A stretch of 64,000 nt of DNA, taken from positions 2,852,001 to 2,916,000 of the forward strand of contig CM121343.1 of the NCBI GenBank assembly GCA_051530055.1, read 5' to 3'. This document shows positions 1 to 11,400 of this stretch, one piece after another. The first letter of the stretch is position 1, and each line of letters opens with the position of its first letter. The DNA is from Neoechinorhynchus agilis. Lineage: Eukaryota > Acanthocephala. The notes beneath the pieces are model-generated. The model searched no databases. It worked only from the letters and a program-made list of their open reading frames with translations, and was not told where the DNA came from. A program made the position numbers and the translations under genes.

Positions 1-126
1 TTTCCTTTATGCGTAGGCACTTTTGTAGCACACGCTTCAACATGAAATTGATTTTGCAAGTTGCATCGATAGGTTGGCTGGATAAATTGTTGTTTTGCCT
101 CTCATTATTTTCTATTTTATGATCAG

Positions 127-2572
127 AAATCATCCTATGTTATCTGACGTTGACCCTGGATTCTCGATATCCGTCTGTGTATAGACTTTCAAAAAGAAAG
201 GCTGCATTATCCATCCGAGACGTATCTAAAGCCCGGCTGCATAGATTTTATGAGATGCAGAATAAAATGCTCTCCCGGCGTGCTCATCAGAGACTTATCT
301 CATCAAAGTCCACGGAATCGCCTGTTTTGACTGCTACAAATAAGTTGGCTTCAATGCTATCCGATCCCAAAAACGTTCTAAAATGGAATCTTACAGTCTA
401 TGACCTAAATAACCTCAAGCGTCTTGCTGTATGGATAAAAGGCGAAGAAGGTGTTAAGACTGTTGCGAGGTTCAAGTCAAAACGTCCAGAGACATTGGAT
501 TGTTTAGATGCTCTTCTCCAGTTGTTGGTAGATGACAACAACACCAAAATTATCAGTGTTAATGATGTAAATAAGACTGGATGTACGTTGTATAAAAACG
601 AGTCAACAAATCATAAACGATCGGGTAATGTGAAACGATTGGTCCCTGAGGACACGAGGAATGAGTCGTTCTTACACAAAAGTATGATCGGACTTTCTCA
701 TAGATGTTATTGTTGTTCATTTAGAAGTCACTCCATGGAAGCTTTGCTCAAGTAAGCTAAGAATCCGACCACGGCATGCTCATTCAACATGCTGGTGCCA
801 AAATAAAGCCAGTCGAAGGCACAGGTACGCATGCTACCAATGTGAATGCCACAACATAACCTCGATTGGACACATCCCTGGGATCGTGAGAGAAAACGTC
901 TTGGAGCTAAGATTAATCGACTTTAAAGGAAAGTCCTTACTACGAAGAAGCTTAAAAATTACCGATTTCATTAACACTCAGTCACTGACAATCAAGGGCT
1001 CTTTAACATTGGATTCAATTCGGTCTATAGATCTAATGTATATGATGAACTTACAGACCCTTTTTTTATCGGATCTACCAAATCTCAACTATATAGATCC
1101 ACATATATTTACTCAGCAATCGCTTAGTCAGATTTCTCACTTTATAGTCCACAATACTGGTCTCTCCATTCTTAGCATTAACGAAACGTACCGGACGCAG
1201 CTAGAAAATGTGACTTTGGACCACAATAGAATACTTTGTGGATACAGTGGGAACTGTTGGTTGTTCGAAAGTGGAGCTCACGTGAATGCTAAGAAGCAAG
1301 TGATAAATGTTTCTCTTGATAAATGCATTTACCGAAACATCGAGTTTGATCCTCAATGGAGCAATTGTGGGAATTGTCTTGATCATGTGTGCCCCGATCA
1401 ATCCATTTGTACTGCGGTTGACAATGTAGCACACTGTTCAGAAACTAACACATCGTTCAACATTGGTAAGTGAAAATATCTCAAAGCTATTTCGTGCATC
1501 CGTCTAATTTCAGAAATCTGCTATTTCCCACCATTGCCTCAAGTTTGCGCGTGCACCGGCACTCACTGCGAATGTAATGGCCTCAACCAACCAAGAGATG
1601 CAGAAAGTATTGATGTGCCAGATATTCGATCGATTCATTTTAGTTCGATGCAATCTGTAGTATTGGATTCTAAGTGGCTTTGTGCACTTCCTCAATTGAA
1701 AGAATTAGAAATAAGTCAAGTTGGAGAAATCGAAATCGAAGCAGGTGCATTTCGGACAAATGTATTGATGGAAAGCTTAAAAGTTATAGGGAAAATCGGA
1801 CTTGTGTCGGTCTTAAAAATAGACAACAACAGCTTCTCTAATTCGAGTTTAAACGCAGTGCACATCGAGAACATTTACGAGGGATTTTTACTACATTCTC
1901 TATTGAAGGTCTCGGATAAACTCCAAGAGCTTAGTATAAATAATGCCCGTATGACCAAGGTTCCAACCAACTTAAGCAATTTTACTGCTCTTCGCCGCAT
2001 TGATTTCAAGTCGAATCTTATCAAGCAAGTAGATGGTAGTCTGCTTATGCAACTTCCATACCTGTATCGTTTCAACCTCGAGGATAATCCACTGGATTGT
2101 AGCTGTACTAACGCATGGATACATAAAGCTATGACTGAAGTGGATATTGGGACAAATGACAACGCTCTAGAACGTCCAGTTATTGATTTTGGGAACGTAA
2201 AGTGCAAAATGAGTGAGCAAGCATATGCTGATCTATTTTCTCACAATCCATGCAACATTTGCTCTAGCTTCGATTGTGGTCTTGAATTTTATTGTGAGCA
2301 GGATTTATATGAAACGTCGAGATGCTATACCATCGATATAGTAGAGCATGGTATGTATTTGCTTCCTTTTTATCCATCCACTTAATCTTATTGTGTAGTA
2401 ATTGCAATTGCATGCTTTTAAATTTCTTGTTTTAATTATTAATGAATGCATTTACAAATCAATCATCGAGAGAAACCCACTCGGGACGTCTCACCTCATC
2501 AGTAATCCGTTTTCAGTTGTTTTATATTGTCGATCCCACATATCGGAGCCATGCAATATAAAACAAATATAA
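127..2572 (+). CDS. Secreted or surface leucine-rich-repeat protein, 5' end uncertain
   Basis: Exons are about 127-751, 825-1465, 1514-2350 and probably 2517-2572; introns 752-824 and 1466-1513 have GT-AG ends and keep the frame. The first 200 residues are basic and unlike anything I recognise. The next exon opens with a cysteine cluster (CYQCEC) like an LRR N-terminal cap. Irregular LRRs follow, then cysteine-rich caps: one around 1370-1440 and a typical LRR C-terminal cap near 2090-2260 (motif NPLDCSC). The last exon adds two cysteines and a stop. A hydrophobic stretch (IILCYLTLTL) at the start could belong to a signal peptide whose ATG is at 42, joined through a weak GT at about 72; this is uncertain and part of the gene may lie upstream of the window. 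The architecture fits an extracellular adhesion or receptor ectodomain. No transmembrane segment is visible. Confidence 0.7.
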
Positions 2573-2639
2573 CCTTTTTTAGATGACTGACGAGGTGAGG
2601 CTTCCTCTTTTGAAATATTTCAATTTTATAAAACACATC

Positions 2640-2900
2640 TCGATATTTTGGATTATCTTCGGGGAAAAGAGACTTTTGGTAGTTTTACCAACCCTATTCG
2701 GATTTAAATTCACTAATTTTTGGTTTTTCCGATATTTCACCTCTCGGATAATTCCGACATTATTATCAAGGTTTATCATTGTTTTAAAGTTTTAAGGACA
2801 AATCTTCATAATAATGTCAGAATTATCCGGGAAGTTAAATATCGGAAATTAGTGTTTTCAAATCTGAGGTGGCAAAACTACGAAAAAAAAACATCTCGAT
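2640..2900. repeat. Foldback (MITE-like) element
   Basis: Imperfect inverted halves meet near 2800. The left half reads toward GGATAATTCCGACATTAT and the right half begins with its complement ATAATGTCAGAATTATCC; outer parts (GGTAGTTTTACCA versus GGCAAAACTAC) also match inverted. Relatives are at 5330-5560, 21222-21590 and 39595-39770. No transposase is encoded. Confidence 0.7.
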
Positions 2901-2996
2901 ATTTGCATATATTTAATTTTTTCTAAATTTATACTGGTTATAATCGCTTTAGAAATATCGGTATCCCTCTTAGGACCGTTGTCAAGCTTAGGTGGT

Positions 2997-3265
2997 TGCA
3001 AACTATAAATAAACGTCTCAGTGCGTTCTATTCTATCTTTTTATTCGAAGATCGCTTTGAGCGGTACGATTTTAGCCCAGGGAACACTGATTTTTTCGGT
3101 TCAACTGGTTTTACCTCGAAGGTAATTCCCGGATTATACGAATCGAATATAAGATGTACTTTTGATACACCGATGAAACTGAACACGACAATCACCTTTA
3201 AGGAATTTGAGGGAAGCAACCCTTTAAAAGCTTATCAACGGTCGGGACATTTGTATTCAATTTAG
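2997..3265 (+). CDS. CUB-domain-like exon or fragment
   Basis: The open frame encodes a segment with the feel of a CUB domain: a SPG turn, an aromatic-rich strand, a single cysteine followed by alternating hydrophobics, and FKEFEG, which resembles the L-x-F-x-x-F strand of CUB domains. It is shorter than a full CUB (about 110 residues), ends at a stop and lacks a clear splice donor. It sits between two foldback elements, so it may be a truncated exon of the neighbouring secreted-protein genes. The domain call is by eye only. Confidence 0.35.
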
Positions 3266-3439
3266 TCATTCAAAAAGTACTTTTTCGAGTGTAATGCAAC
3301 ATTGCTAGAGATGGGGACTCTGATGCCTAAAAGTGCACGGAAACGGGGACCATACAAATATCCGAAACTTTTATGTATCAATTGTCTTTATAATTGATGG
3401 AAGGCATCTTTGTTGGGTACTCGCATTGTTTAGTATAGA

Positions 3440-3599
3440 TTTTTCCAAAACGTTCCCGAGTACGATGTTTTATTTTGTCCGAATTTTCGCCGCTTCACGG
3501 CTTCTGCGGGGACTCCCTCGCTCTGAAAAGGTCAGAAAAGTGAAGCGGCGAAAATTCGGATAAAATAAAACATCGTACTCTGGAACGTTTTGGAAAAAT
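3440..3599. repeat. Near-perfect 59-bp-arm palindrome
   Basis: Left arm 3440-3498 and right arm 3540-3599 are inverted copies with about two mismatches, separated by a 41-nt loop. The arms share GCCGAATTTTCGCC-like cores and end in TTTTTCCAAAACGTTCC. The sequence would form a very stable hairpin, and the low divergence implies recent origin or ongoing conversion. Confidence 0.9.
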
Positions 3600-3951
3600 T
3601 TGTCTTTATAATTTAATTTTAAGAACACACTTTAAACTAGTTTGATTCATGCTTTCTATTTACGTTAGAACCTTTTTCAGTCATCTTTCATGGTAATGCC
3701 ATGAATATATTGATCCAATAAGACAACAACGAGTAGACCGAATTCACAAGATGTAATACTTAAAACCCTTGACTGAGTGATGACTTTCAAAAAATGTTGT
3801 TGCTGAAGGTATATTTTTACGATAAAATAGGCTTACTCAGCTATGAGTATAAGATCGTCCAGAGCGTTATAGAGTTTTACCGTTATTCGTGCGATAAAAA
3901 GTTGCCTGCCCTTAGTTGTTTTTCTATCTTCAATTTTCCGTATCTTTTTAG

Positions 3952-4726
3952 GCTCACGGCACTGCTTTGGTAATAGAAGTGATTTGTTTGCAGTGGACGG
4001 AACCTGTCATCAATTCCATTTATGCGCTGACAGAGATACAAGTTTCGTGATGAGATGCCCACCGAAGCTGAAATTCGATCTTGAAACGTTGCGCTGTATT
4101 CCGGCTGACATTGAAAGAGATGGCATCTTGTGTTATTCGTCCAGCAATCAAATTGCAATGAAAAAGATATCCTTAGGTATTCAACTATCATCATCTTATT
4201 ATAACTTTATTTTTTTCTAGATCAAATACACATGGTCATTTCCGGGTTTACTTGTCCCAGCAATATAGTTGGTATGGGATATCACGCAATGAATAGGCAC
4301 TTACAGGACGCATGGGATGAAATCCCGGATAATTCTGATTCGCGGGAGTTCGAAACAATTGTTCAATTCATTCAGTACCACGGAATATTCAGGCATGATC
4401 AATTGGACTGCCAAGGTTACCACCGGTGCCACTACAATAATATCACCGGGGAGTTCTTATACACAACTCCAAATCGATGTCCGATGGGTACGGTGTTCGA
4501 TAGCCAATACGATATGTGTATGGACGCAATGTTCAACTACATGAAGACAAATCCCGATCCAATAAGTCAATGCCGATGTAACCTCGCTATTTACCAGCAT
4601 AGATATATCCAGCATTTTCGTAAGGAATACTCAGTGGATCCCGTTTCCATCCCTTTCACTACGTATGATGATTATGATAATGGAGATCCGTGTTTGAATA
4701 TCAATGCAAATCCGTACGAAATCTGA
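3952..4726 (+). CDS. Peritrophin-type chitin-binding protein
   Basis: Two exons, 3952-4176 and 4221-4726, are joined by a 44-nt GT-AG intron (ending in TTTTTTCTAG) that keeps the frame; at least one 5' exon, with the start codon and probably a signal peptide, is missing. The first exon carries the type-2 chitin-binding (CBM14, peritrophin-A) spacing: Cys, Gly, aromatic Cys (CHQFHLC), then MRCPPKLKFD and a final Cys. The second exon has another copy (CQGYHRCHY, then RCPMGTVFDSQYDMC) and a short acidic tail. Such proteins bind chitin in cuticle, peritrophic matrix or similar extracellular coats. An AATAAA-like signal lies near 4836. The preceding LRR gene may be functionally related as another extracellular protein, but nothing shows they are one gene. 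Confidence 0.75.
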
Positions 4727-5320
4727 GTTGGCCACTTACCTGACTTGTAAAAAGTTCCGGTTTTGATTCCATGACAACAACAACAAACAATGCCATCGCA
4801 AGAATAATGGCGATTTCAATATCATCATCATATGCAAATAAATCGTTTTCAATCATCGAGAGAAAATCATTCGGTTGTGGTGATCATAATCCCTTCAACC
4901 GGTAACCTCGTCGGGTTCATCATTATCAGTCCTTTTTTTAGAATAAAATTATTATCATTTATTGACATATTTTATTGGATTGAAATATTTCGTAAGGCGA
5001 GGTTCTTCGTTCTTTATCCTGGATTATGATCACCGCATTTTCAAATTGTTTAGGAGATTCAACTTCAAATCTTAGGTAAAAATTTAATCTTTGCCAATCT
5101 AAAATTAACAATCATCCTTCTGTAACTATAACAACAAACCATGATAAAAACTAGCTTAGTTCCGGTACTCGGAATCATCCTCAGCTTCAGGCAGTTTGAC
5201 TTCTCAATCTTTAGAAGCAAATTGCTCGTTTTTAAAAGTTGAAGGGAGAAACAGTAGATCAACTTCGATGAAAACCGTTTGCTGCCTAAAATGCTTTCGA
5301 TTGACCATGAACCCTCAGGA
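4727..5320. other. Intergenic, repeat-derived
   Basis: No coding region is convincing. 4850-4940 contains AATCATCGAGAGAAA followed by a degenerate CATCATCAGT tail, also seen at 2459-2510, so it is probably a dispersed element fragment. Confidence 0.5.
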
Positions 5321-5329
5321 CGTCTCTTT

Positions 5330-5560
5330 TAAAGGGAAACGGGCGTTGGTAATTGACAACAAACCTAAGATATCGTGGATTATTGTCTTCGGAAAAAAGA
5401 CTTTGTTTACCCGATATTTAACCTATCGACAAAAATTCCCTAAGGTTTGTCATTGTTGAATAGGGAAAATGTCAGAATTATCCGAGAGGTGAAATATCGG
5501 GTAAACAATCCGAATGGGGTTGGCAAAACTACCAAAAAACCCTAAGATACGCGGCTATAC
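5330..5560. repeat. Foldback element, second copy
   Basis: Inverted arms GTTTACCCGATATTT and AAATATCGGGTAAAC flank a short unique centre, with GTCAGAATTATCCGAGAGG inside. Same family as 2640-2900. Confidence 0.75.
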
Positions 5561-5929
5561 CTCGATAATTCTCAGTGAGTCCTTAAACTGTGATCTTTTG
5601 CAGTAGCCATGGCAACGAACAAATTTTTCTACTATAAAAACATTGGATTAATTCCTTAGGCGGATAACTGACGTCATAGTGGGTATTTTGTCGTATGTTT
5701 CTAGAAGAATTTTGGAAAGCGCGCGATTATGTGTTACTAATTTTACGGACCGATAATCGTGACGATGTGTGAGAGGAGGTCCCGGGGAATGTGATTAGAA
5801 TTAGTCTATATCGGCGGTAAATGACCTTTTTTCGATTAAAAACATTTCTGCTAGCCTCGTAAGGGGTTCATCATCAGTTCTGAAATACAAGTGGCTTAAA
5901 TGGTTATTCTGCTCTCACACGCGTTTATG

Positions 5930-7740
5930 ACTGATAACGTTCATCGAAAGTTATTGCATTCACTTGCTAAATCAATTGTTTAGTCATAATTGACCACTGG
6001 CCAGTTTCCAACTCGTTCAATGCCATATTCAACGATACCACCTTCTGGGTCTTTTTATATTCTGCCAATCTCGTCTTCGGATTCCCACCACGGGTACGAC
6101 GAACCCGCGCTCCTGAGCCTAAGGTTACCCATAAAATAACCAATTTTTGTAGATGTTTGAAGAGGTGGATTTTGCCCACGAAATATTAAATAAAAAGAGA
6201 ATCCGCTTAACAAGAATAATGTAATTACTGTTGCATTTTTCCTACAAGAAACTTTGTAGGGAACAGCTCTTTTTCTAGTTCCTGGTATTTCCGGCGGAAA
6301 TGAGGTTTCCTATCAGCACGAAAGGTTAAAAATAAAATGGGCATTTTATCGGCAGATCGCTGAATTTTTTTTCGCCAACAATTGGTTCATGGGTCTATGT
6401 CCGGAACTCCAATTTCGGGCCCATGGATATTTCTTTTGACTGAGTGTTTCTCGCGCACTCCACTTTCTCTCGCCCGGTCATAATCTATTTGATTTTGATT
6501 TATTGGAAATATTTCGAAAGAGGTAATCCCGCCTCATCAGTTATTCCTTTCGTAGAAAAATTCGAGTCACTCGAAATACCAAAAGTATACATTGATTAAT
6601 CCGAAGGATTTTCTATCGATAATTAAGAATATTTTTGGGTATCCCAACTTCCTAAAAATTCGTTTTAACTGTTGGATTTCGCCACTGAGGCACTCCTCAT
6701 TACCGAAAGCTTTTGAATATACCAACTTTTGTGCTCCTGTTATGGGCACTGTTCCACAGTATATAATTATTTGTTTCAGTTGGCTTTCTATAGACCGATG
6801 TAGTAATTTGTGTTCCATTTTATTGAATTAATACTTCTAGAAACGGCAGCCTTCCATTTTCATCGGACCTTTTCATAGTGAATTTGATTCGATTATGTTG
6901 GCAGTTGAGATGTTCCATTGACTCATTAGCACTCTGCTTATCACCGGGCCAAATCACGAATATATCATCAACATATCTTTTGTAGAAGACTGGTTTGATC
7001 GCATACGATTCTATTGCGTTTTTTTTCAAGTGATCCATGAAAAGATTAGCCAGAACTTGAGCAATAGGTGAACCTATGGAGACACTCCATTTTTGAACAT
7101 AATAGATTCCATTGGACTCAAAACTTCCCGCACAAGTCAACTCAAGCAGATTATTTATGTGTGTTTTTGGGTCGATTCCCTGAAGAACCGAAAGGAGCTG
7201 TGGGGTTGCCGCATTTATGGCATACGTTGGTATAAAGGAGGGATACAACATCCATTGTGAAAATTGTACATTTTTCCGAGATGTTGGTCTCCCTGAGTTT
7301 CTCGACGAATTCCCTCGAATTATTCACATTCGTAGCTACTTGTGATGTTGCCTCTGTCAAGCACTTAACCTTGAACCTTCATAAATCGTAATTGAAACTG
7401 GCATTCATTGATACGATTGGTCTCAAGGAACATCTTTCTTTGTGTATTTTTGGCAGACCACACATCTTCGGAATCTTTGGGTCACTTGGGTATATCCGTT
7501 TATATATTTCCTGGCTTAACCATCCCTTCTTTTTGCCCTGCTTCAGAAGTTTCATAAGCTTGTTCGTCAGCTTATTAGCAGGCGGCTAATCTTCTTCAGC
7601 GAAGGTATCTGTGTCCGTTAGAATTATACCCATTTTTTTGATTGTAAGTCTCTTTTTCCAGAATTACCGTTATAGTTCCCTTGTCCGCTTTTAGGAAAAC
7701 AACTTCCCGACTTTGTTAACGCAAAATTTCTCAATAGCCA
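5930..7740 (-). pseudogene. Decayed Penelope-like retroelement (RT plus GIY-YIG remnant)
   Basis: Read on the minus strand in pieces, this is a Penelope-like element. Recognisable parts are the GLPKIHK...LRPIVS block near 7440, FTMDVVSLLYTNV near 7250, and the RT core with IGSPIAQVLANLFMDH and the catalytic YVDDIF near 6960-7080. FTMKR...LPFLEVL follows, and then TSVYRKPTETNNYI near 6800, typical of the segment joining RT to the endonuclease. About 600 bp further down, a frame with KTRLAEYKK and ETGQWSI resembles the second half of a GIY-YIG nuclease. Several stops and frameshifts separate the blocks, so it is dead. Penelope-like elements copy RNA into DNA using RT and GIY-YIG nuclease activities. 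The stretch 6190-6560 between the two domains has no recognisable coding. Confidence 0.85.
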
Positions 7741-7748
7741 CAAAAAAA

Positions 7749-8110
7749 ATGACGAGGACTGTAAATTTGATATCTAAGTCTCGTCCTCTGAATAAAGATA
7801 TTTTTAGAAGAAAATCCATCTAAAAAAAGGTTCAGTTTCCTTGCAAAGCCTTAATTTCTATTTCTAGCGCAATTTTTTTAAAACTAAAAAATGACGAGGA
7901 CTGCAAATTTGCTATCTAAGTCTCGTCCTCTGAATAAAGATATTTTTAGAAGAAAATTCATCCAAAGAAGGTTCAGTTTCCTTGCAAAGCCTTAATTTCT
8001 ATTTCTAGCGCAAATTTTTTTAATAATTAAAAAATGACGAGGACTGTAAATTTGATATCCATATTAATCTCGTCCTCCGAATAAAGATATTTTTAGAAGT
8101 CGAGATTCGT
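7749..8110. repeat. Short tandem array, about 2.6 copies of 141-143 bp
   Basis: The word AATGACGAGGACTG recurs at 7749, 7890 and 8033, giving periods of 141 and 143 bp. Each unit contains GACGAGGAC followed about 25 nt later by GTCTCGTCCTC, so a small hairpin is possible. The array lies beside the Penelope remnant, just before the larger satellite. Confidence 0.85.
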
Positions 8111-8166
8111 CGCTAATTCCAATGACACCCTTTTGTCCGATCTCCTCTTTGTTAGCAGGCTTAGGT

Positions 8167-8436
8167 TCAACATTTCTTTTGCTCACTAGTAAACGACCTC
8201 TTCGTTTTATTAATGAAGTCATTCGGCATTGTCTCCTTCGTTTCTGCTCGACGAAACCAATCTTTGTACGATATTTCCTTGAGTTTTCTGATTTTGCGAT
8301 CTAAACATTCAACTTTCACCACAAGCCTTTTCCTTCCGGTTTCTTTGCTTCGAATGATTAGCCAACTGAACTCATTGTCATCAATCGTTTGCCTAATTTC
8401 TTGTAGGCTCATAATCGTCAGCGATAATGAACCCAA
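8167..8436 (-). CDS. Basic open reading frame next to the satellite, unknown
   Basis: An 89-codon minus-strand frame, rich in lysine, arginine and glutamate (RKIRKLKE, DWFRR), begins within a few bases of the satellite boundary and runs toward the Penelope remnant. It could be a decayed N-terminal part of that element or host coding sequence left after satellite growth. A second open frame (KPANKEEIGQKG) follows after a frameshift. I do not recognise a domain. Confidence 0.3.
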   Translation of the reverse strand: MGSLSLTIMSLQEIRQTIDDNEFSWLIIRSKETGRKRLVVKVECLDRKIRKLKEISYKDWFRRAETKETMPNDFINKTKRSFTSEQKKC

Positions 8437-8440
8437 CGAG

Positions 8441-11400
8441 GTTAATATCTCGTGTTGTTAAAAAGTTTGGGGCCGATAACAAAAGACGGAACTTTAAGGA
8501 ACAAACACAAATTTGTGTACAAAGGAATCGTTTTGTTTCGTTTTTCTAAAGGTTTCATTTAAATGAATACGACATAAAAGCGTTAATATCTCGTGTTGTT
8601 AAAAAGTTTTGGGCCGATAACAAAAGGCGGAACTTTAAGGAACAAAGACAAATTTGTGTACAAAGGAATCGTTTGGTTTCGTTTTTTCTTAATGTTTCAT
8701 GTAAATGAATCGAAATAAAAGCGTTAATATCTCGTGTCGTTAAAAAGTTTGGGGCCGATAACAAAAGACGGAACTTTAAGGAACAAACACAAATTTGTGT
8801 ACAAAGGAATCGTTCGGTTTCGTTTTTTCTAAAGGTTTCTTGTAAATGATTCGACATAAAAGCGTTAATATCTCGTGTTGTTAAGAAATTTGGGGCCGAT
8901 AACGAAAGACGGAACTTTAAGGAACAAAGACAAATTTGTGTACAAAGGAATCGTTTGGTTTCGTTTTTTCTTAATGTTTCATGTAAATGAATCGACATAA
9001 AAGCGTTAATATCTCGCGTTGTTTAGAAGTTTGGGGTCGATAACGAAACACGGAACTTTATGGAACAAACACAAATTTGTGTACAAAGGAATCGTTTGGT
9101 TTCGTTTTTTCTAAAGGTTTCATGTAAATGAATCGACGTAAAAGCGTTAATATCTCGTGTTGTTAAAAGGTTTTGGGCCGATAACAAAAGGCGGAACTTT
9201 AAGGAACAAAGACAAATTTGTGTACAAAGGAATCGTTTGGTTTTCGTTTTTTCTAAAGGTTTCATGTAAATGAATCGACATAAAAGCGTTAATATCTCGT
9301 GTTGTTAAAAAGTTTGGGGCGATAACAAAAGACAGAACTTTAAGGAAAAAACACAAATTTTTGTACAAAGGAATCGTTTGGTTTCGTTTTTTCTAAAGGT
9401 TTCATTTAAATGAATCGACATAAAAGCGTTAATATCTCGTGTAGTTCAGAAGTTTCTGGCCGATAACAAAAGACGGAACTTTAAGGAACAAACACAAATT
9501 TGTGTACAAAGGAATCGTTTGGTTTCGTTTTTTCTAAAGGGTTCATGTAAATGAATCGACATAAAAGCGTTAATATCTCGTGTTGTTAAAAAGTTTGGAG
9601 CCGATAACAAAAGACGGAACTTTAAGGAACAAATACAGATTTGTGTACAAAGCAATCGTTTGGTTTCGTTTTTTCTAAAGGTTTCATGTAAATGAATCGA
9701 CATAAAGCCGTTAATATCTCGTGTTGTTAAGAAATTTGGGGCCGATAACAAAAGACGGAACTTTAAGGAACAAACACAAATTTTTGTACAAAGGAATCGT
9801 TTGGTTTCGTTTTTTCTAAAGGTTTCATGTAAATGAATCGACATAAAAGCGTTAATATCTCGTGTTGTTAAAAAGTTTGGGGCCGATAACACGAAAGACG
9901 GAACTTTAGGGAACAAACACAAATTTGTGTACAAAGGAATCGTTTTGTTTCGTTTTTTCTAAAGGTTTCATTTAAATGAATCGACATAAAAGCGTTAATA
10001 TCTCTCGTATTTGTTAAGGGGTGCAGGGCCGATAACAAAAGACGGAACTTTAAGGAACAAACACAAATTTGTGTACAAAGGAATCGTTTGGTTCGTTTTT
10101 TCTAAGGTTTCATGTAAATGAATCGACATAAAAGCGTTAATATCTCGTGTTGTTAAAAAGTTTTGGGCCGATAAGAAAAGACGGAACTTTAAGGAACAAA
10201 CACAAATTTGTGTACAAAGGAATCGTTTGGTTTCGTTTTTTCTAAAGGTTTCATGTAAATGAATCGACATAAAAGCGTTAATATCTCGTGTCGTTAAAAA
10301 GTTTGGGCCGATAACGAAAGACGGAACTTTAAGGAACAAATACAAATTTGTGTACAAAGGAATCGTTTGGTTTCGCTTTTTTCTAAAGGTTTCATGTAAA
10401 TGAATCGACATAAAAGCGTTAATATCTCGTGTTGTTAAAAAGTTTGGGCCGATAACAAAAGACGGAACTTTAAGGAACAAACACAAATGTGTGTACAAAG
10501 CAATCGTTTGGTTTCGTTTTTTCTAACGGTTTCATGTAAATGAATCGACATAAAAGCGTTAATGTCTCGTGTTGTTAAAAAGTTTGGGGCCGATAACAAA
10601 AGACGGAACTTTAAGGAACAAATACAGATTTGTGTACAAAGCAATCGTTTGGTTTCGTTTTTTCTAAAGGTTTCATTTAAATGAATCGACATAAAAGCGT
10701 TAATATCTCGTGTTGTTAAGAAATTTGGGGCCGATAACAAAAGACGGAACTTTAAGGAACAAACACAAATTTGTGTACAAAGCAATCGTTTGGTTTCGTT
10801 TTTTCTAAAGGTTTCATTTAAATGAATCGACATAAAAGCGTTAATATCTCGTGTTGTTAAGAAATTTGGGGCCGATAACAAAAGACGGAACTTTAAGGAA
10901 CAAACACAAATTTGTGTACAAAGGAATCGTTTGGTTTCGTTTTTTCTAAAGGTTTCATGTAAATGAATCGACATAAAAGCGTTAATATCTCGTGTTGTTA
11001 AAAAGTTTGGGGCCGATAACAAAAGACGGAACTTTAAGGAACAAACACAAATTTGTGTACAAAGGAATCGTTTTGTTTCGTTTTTTCTAAAGGTTTCATT
11101 TAAATGAATCGACATAAAGCCGTTAATATCTCGTGTTGTTAAGAAATTTGGGGCCGATAACAAAAGACGGAACTTTAAGGAACAAACACAAATTTGTGTA
11201 CAAAGGAATCGTTTTGTTTCGTTTTTTCTAAAGGTTTCATTTAAATGAATCGACATAAAAGCGTTAGTATCTCGTGTTGTTAAAAAGTTTTGGGCCGATA
11301 ACAAAAGACGGAACTTTAAGGAACAAACACAAATTTGTGTACAAAGGAATCGTTTTGTTTCGTTTTTTCTAAAGGTTTCATTTAAATGAATCGACATAAA

